From positions 1 to 7,464 of the forward strand of contig CAJWVP010000140.1 of assembly GCA_913048145.1 (NCBI GenBank): DNA of 7,464 bases. The letters are read 5' to 3'. The translations under genes and the position numbers were made by a program. The notes under the pieces were generated by a model. The model was not told the DNA's origin. It searched no databases and saw only the letters and a program-made list of their open reading frames with translations. Below are positions 5,970 through 7,464 of this stretch, one piece after another. Position 1 is the first letter of the stretch, and every line of letters begins with the position of its first letter. The stretch is from an uncultured Rhodospirillaceae bacterium (GTDB lineage Bacteria; Pseudomonadota; Alphaproteobacteria; Rhodospirillales; Casp-alpha2).

Positions 5970-7464
5970 TCAATCCCGCCCTTTGAAGCGGACGCGAAGC
6001 CGATCGGCGATCTCCGTCATAGCTCTCGCCCAGGTTGCGCCGTGTTCGCGGTAAATCACTTCCACCGACGGAGCCCACGGGTTCGTGTCCTGATCCATAA
6101 GATAGGGGTTGGGCCTTGCGTTAAAGGTGTAGACCTTGACGCCCAGGGCCCCACACAGATGCAAGAGCCAGCATTGGCTCGAGACAACGGCGTCGAGCGC
6201 GGACATCAGCGCCGCCGCGTTCTCCATGTCGTTATCTATGTCGAGTTCGTCGAACCGATAAACGGCGACGCCATTCGCCGCAGCGGCCTCGATCTCGCCG
6301 GCGCGTAACCCGCTCTGCAGACTGATCAAATGCACACGATCGACAGCTGCGATGGGCTGCCAGTCGTCCAGGCGGCTATGCAGCGGCAGTTTGTGCCAAC
6401 CCGCATTTAGCGACCGCCAACCGGCACCGATCTTCGGGCCGGGGCCCAGTTCGTCCAGGCGGCGGCGCCAAGCGGCGACCCTGTCCGGGTCAGCCTTTAA
6501 GAAAGCACCATCGACGGGAAATTCCGCAAGCGAACGCCGGAACATTCCCGGAAGGCTTCCAGCTGGCATATGGACATCAAACTGGTTAATATCCGCATGC
6601 GTTAGGTCTTCGTCACGCACGGTGATTTCGGGAAATGACCTCGCATAAAGTCCCTGCAACCGGGCGTCACATTCATAGGTGACCTTGGCGTCTAGAACGC
6701 TAAGCGCATCGGTAAGACATGAGGAAAAGCGGATTTCATCCCCGATTCCCTCTTCGCGCCAAATGAGAATGGACCGCCCCGCAAGTGCTTCGCCCGTCCA
6801 TTGGGGCACCGGCGGCAGGGGCCGCGGCGTGCTACCGCGCTGACGCCGCAATCGGCTCTCGAACAAGGGCCATGCCTCAGCCAAACGTGCCTGAGCCAGA
6901 TACATATTCGCAAGACGCCCCTCCACCTCCGCGGCACTTGGGTGATTGGCAAGCGCGTCCTCGAGCACACGGATGGCGCCATCCGTATCGCCGCGCAACC
7001 CGCTCAACTGGGCAAACATGAATACAACCGACAAGTTATCGGGCGTTTGGGCAATCGCGCGATCACAAAACTCCGTCGCCTTGGCAAAATCTAATTGCGA
7101 CGCCAACGTATCGGCAATGTCGAGAAGTTCCTCGGATGCCGGCGCGAATTCCCCATTCGCCGGCTCGCCATCCGGCGATACAGCAAATCGCGCCACCGAC
7201 AGGTAGCGCCGCGCCAGGGAGTCATGAGGATTGGCATCGGCGGCGTATAGTAGTGCCGTACTGGCCAGCTCGAAAATACCACATTTGAACAAGAGAATCC
7301 CAGCCACCCGCGATGCGCTGGCGCTTGTCGCATCAAGTCGACGTGCGCGATCTAGGCATCGTGCTGCGCGCACCATAGCCTGCGCCTCCAGCAAGGCATG
7401 CTCCGCCGCCAATAGGAGACGCACGCTCAACGCATGAACGGCAGGCCCGGCCAATTCGCGCGCC
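5970..7464 (-). CDS. TPR protein with GT9/heptosyltransferase-like domain, 5' end beyond the window
   Basis: The frame is open to the right edge, so the start is outside; the TTG at 7454 is simply the first possible start codon. Counting from it, residues about 1-200 are helical repeats of TPR type (for example NLSVVFMFAQLSGLRGDTDGA and AAEVEGRLANMYLAQARLAEAWPLFESRL). Residues about 215-490 match the TPR-linked GT9-like family: PQWTGEALAGRSILIWREEGIGDEIRF (217-243), FPVDGAFLKADPDRVAAWRRRL (312-333), KIGAGWRSLN (341-350), HLISLQSGL (375-383), a helical ALMSALDAVVSS stretch, LLHLCGALGVKVY (430-442) and DTNPWAPSVEVIYR (456-469). In many relatives the penultimate block reads SVDTxxxHLAGALG; here the Asp-Thr is Gln-Cys (427-428). 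The protein is likely cytoplasmic and sugar-transferring or acceptor-binding, but the donor is unknown. It is the first visible gene of the minus-strand run, ahead of the remnant and the cytidylyltransferase. Confidence 0.85.
   Translation of the reverse strand, partial: ARELAGPAVHALSVRLLLAAEHALLEAQAMVRAARCLDRARRLDATSASASRVAGILLFKCGIFELASTALLYAADANPHDSLARRYLSVARFAVSPDGEPANGEFAPASEELLDIADTLASQLDFAKATEFCDRAIAQTPDNLSVVFMFAQLSGLRGDTDGAIRVLEDALANHPSAAEVEGRLANMYLAQARLAEAWPLFESRLRRQRGSTPRPLPPVPQWTGEALAGRSILIWREEGIGDEIRFSSCLTDALSVLDAKVTYECDARLQGLYARSFPEITVRDEDLTHADINQFDVHMPAGSLPGMFRRSLAEFPVDGAFLKADPDRVAAWRRRLDELGPGPKIGAGWRSLNAGWHKLPLHSRLDDWQPIAAVDRVHLISLQSGLRAGEIEAAAANGVAVYRFDELDIDNDMENAAALMSALDAVVSSQCWLLHLCGALGVKVYTFNARPNPYLMDQDTNPWAPSVEVIYREHGATWARAMTEIADRLRVRFKGRD

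Noticed and set aside
5941..6078. Extension of the small fragment's frame upstream to 6078
   Set aside because: Upstream of 5940 the frame soon overlaps the end of the TPR-GT9 gene in another frame and loses all similarity to the paralogue. Only 5737-5940 is supported.
1..7464. CRISPR arrays, tRNA or rRNA genes, insertion sequences, attachment sites
   Set aside because: No regularly spaced repeats, no cloverleaf-like stretch, no transposase and no terminal inverted repeats were seen by eye on either strand.

Overview
This window looks like a moderately GC-rich alphaproteobacterial chromosome, possibly Rhodospirillales-like. That guess rests on base and codon use and on the mix of TPR-linked transferases, a CMP-sugar synthetase and a flagellin-like protein. 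It cannot be proved from the sequence alone.

Layout: the left part (1-1652) has two plus-strand genes. The first is the 3' part of an unrecognised gene that runs in from the left edge and stops at 607. After a 190-bp spacer holding a perfect 18-bp palindrome, a 284-residue protein (798-1652) begins at a GTG with a good ribosome binding site. It has no Cys and no Trp, helical ends, a Thr/Asn/Asp-rich middle and a hydrophobic flagellin-like tail. It meets the next gene tail to tail with only 8 bp between stops.

The rest (1661 to the right edge) is a tightly packed minus-strand gene run, read right to left. It starts with a TPR protein fused to a GT9/heptosyltransferase-like domain (its start lies beyond the right edge). 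Next is a short fragment matching the C-terminus of that same protein, then a CMP-nonulosonate (NeuA-type) cytidylyltransferase, then a B12-binding radical SAM protein whose start overlaps the previous stop by one base. Last comes a TPR protein fused to a divergent GT41 (OGT/SPINDLY-like) glycosyltransferase domain. Short gaps and overlaps argue for one operon, with its promoter outside the window.

Working model (inference): the operon activates a nonulosonic acid (sialic, legionaminic or pseudaminic type) as its CMP form and transfers it to a protein through TPR-guided soluble transferases, as in alphaproteobacterial flagellin glycosylation by TPR transferases such as Caulobacter FlmG. The radical SAM enzyme may modify the sugar or the protein. 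The convergent flagellin-like protein is a natural candidate acceptor. The most unusual points are the loss of canonical UDP-binding residues in the GT41-like domain, the stretched cysteine motif of the radical SAM protein, the C-terminal remnant of a second TPR-GT9 gene, and the orphan flagellin-like protein.
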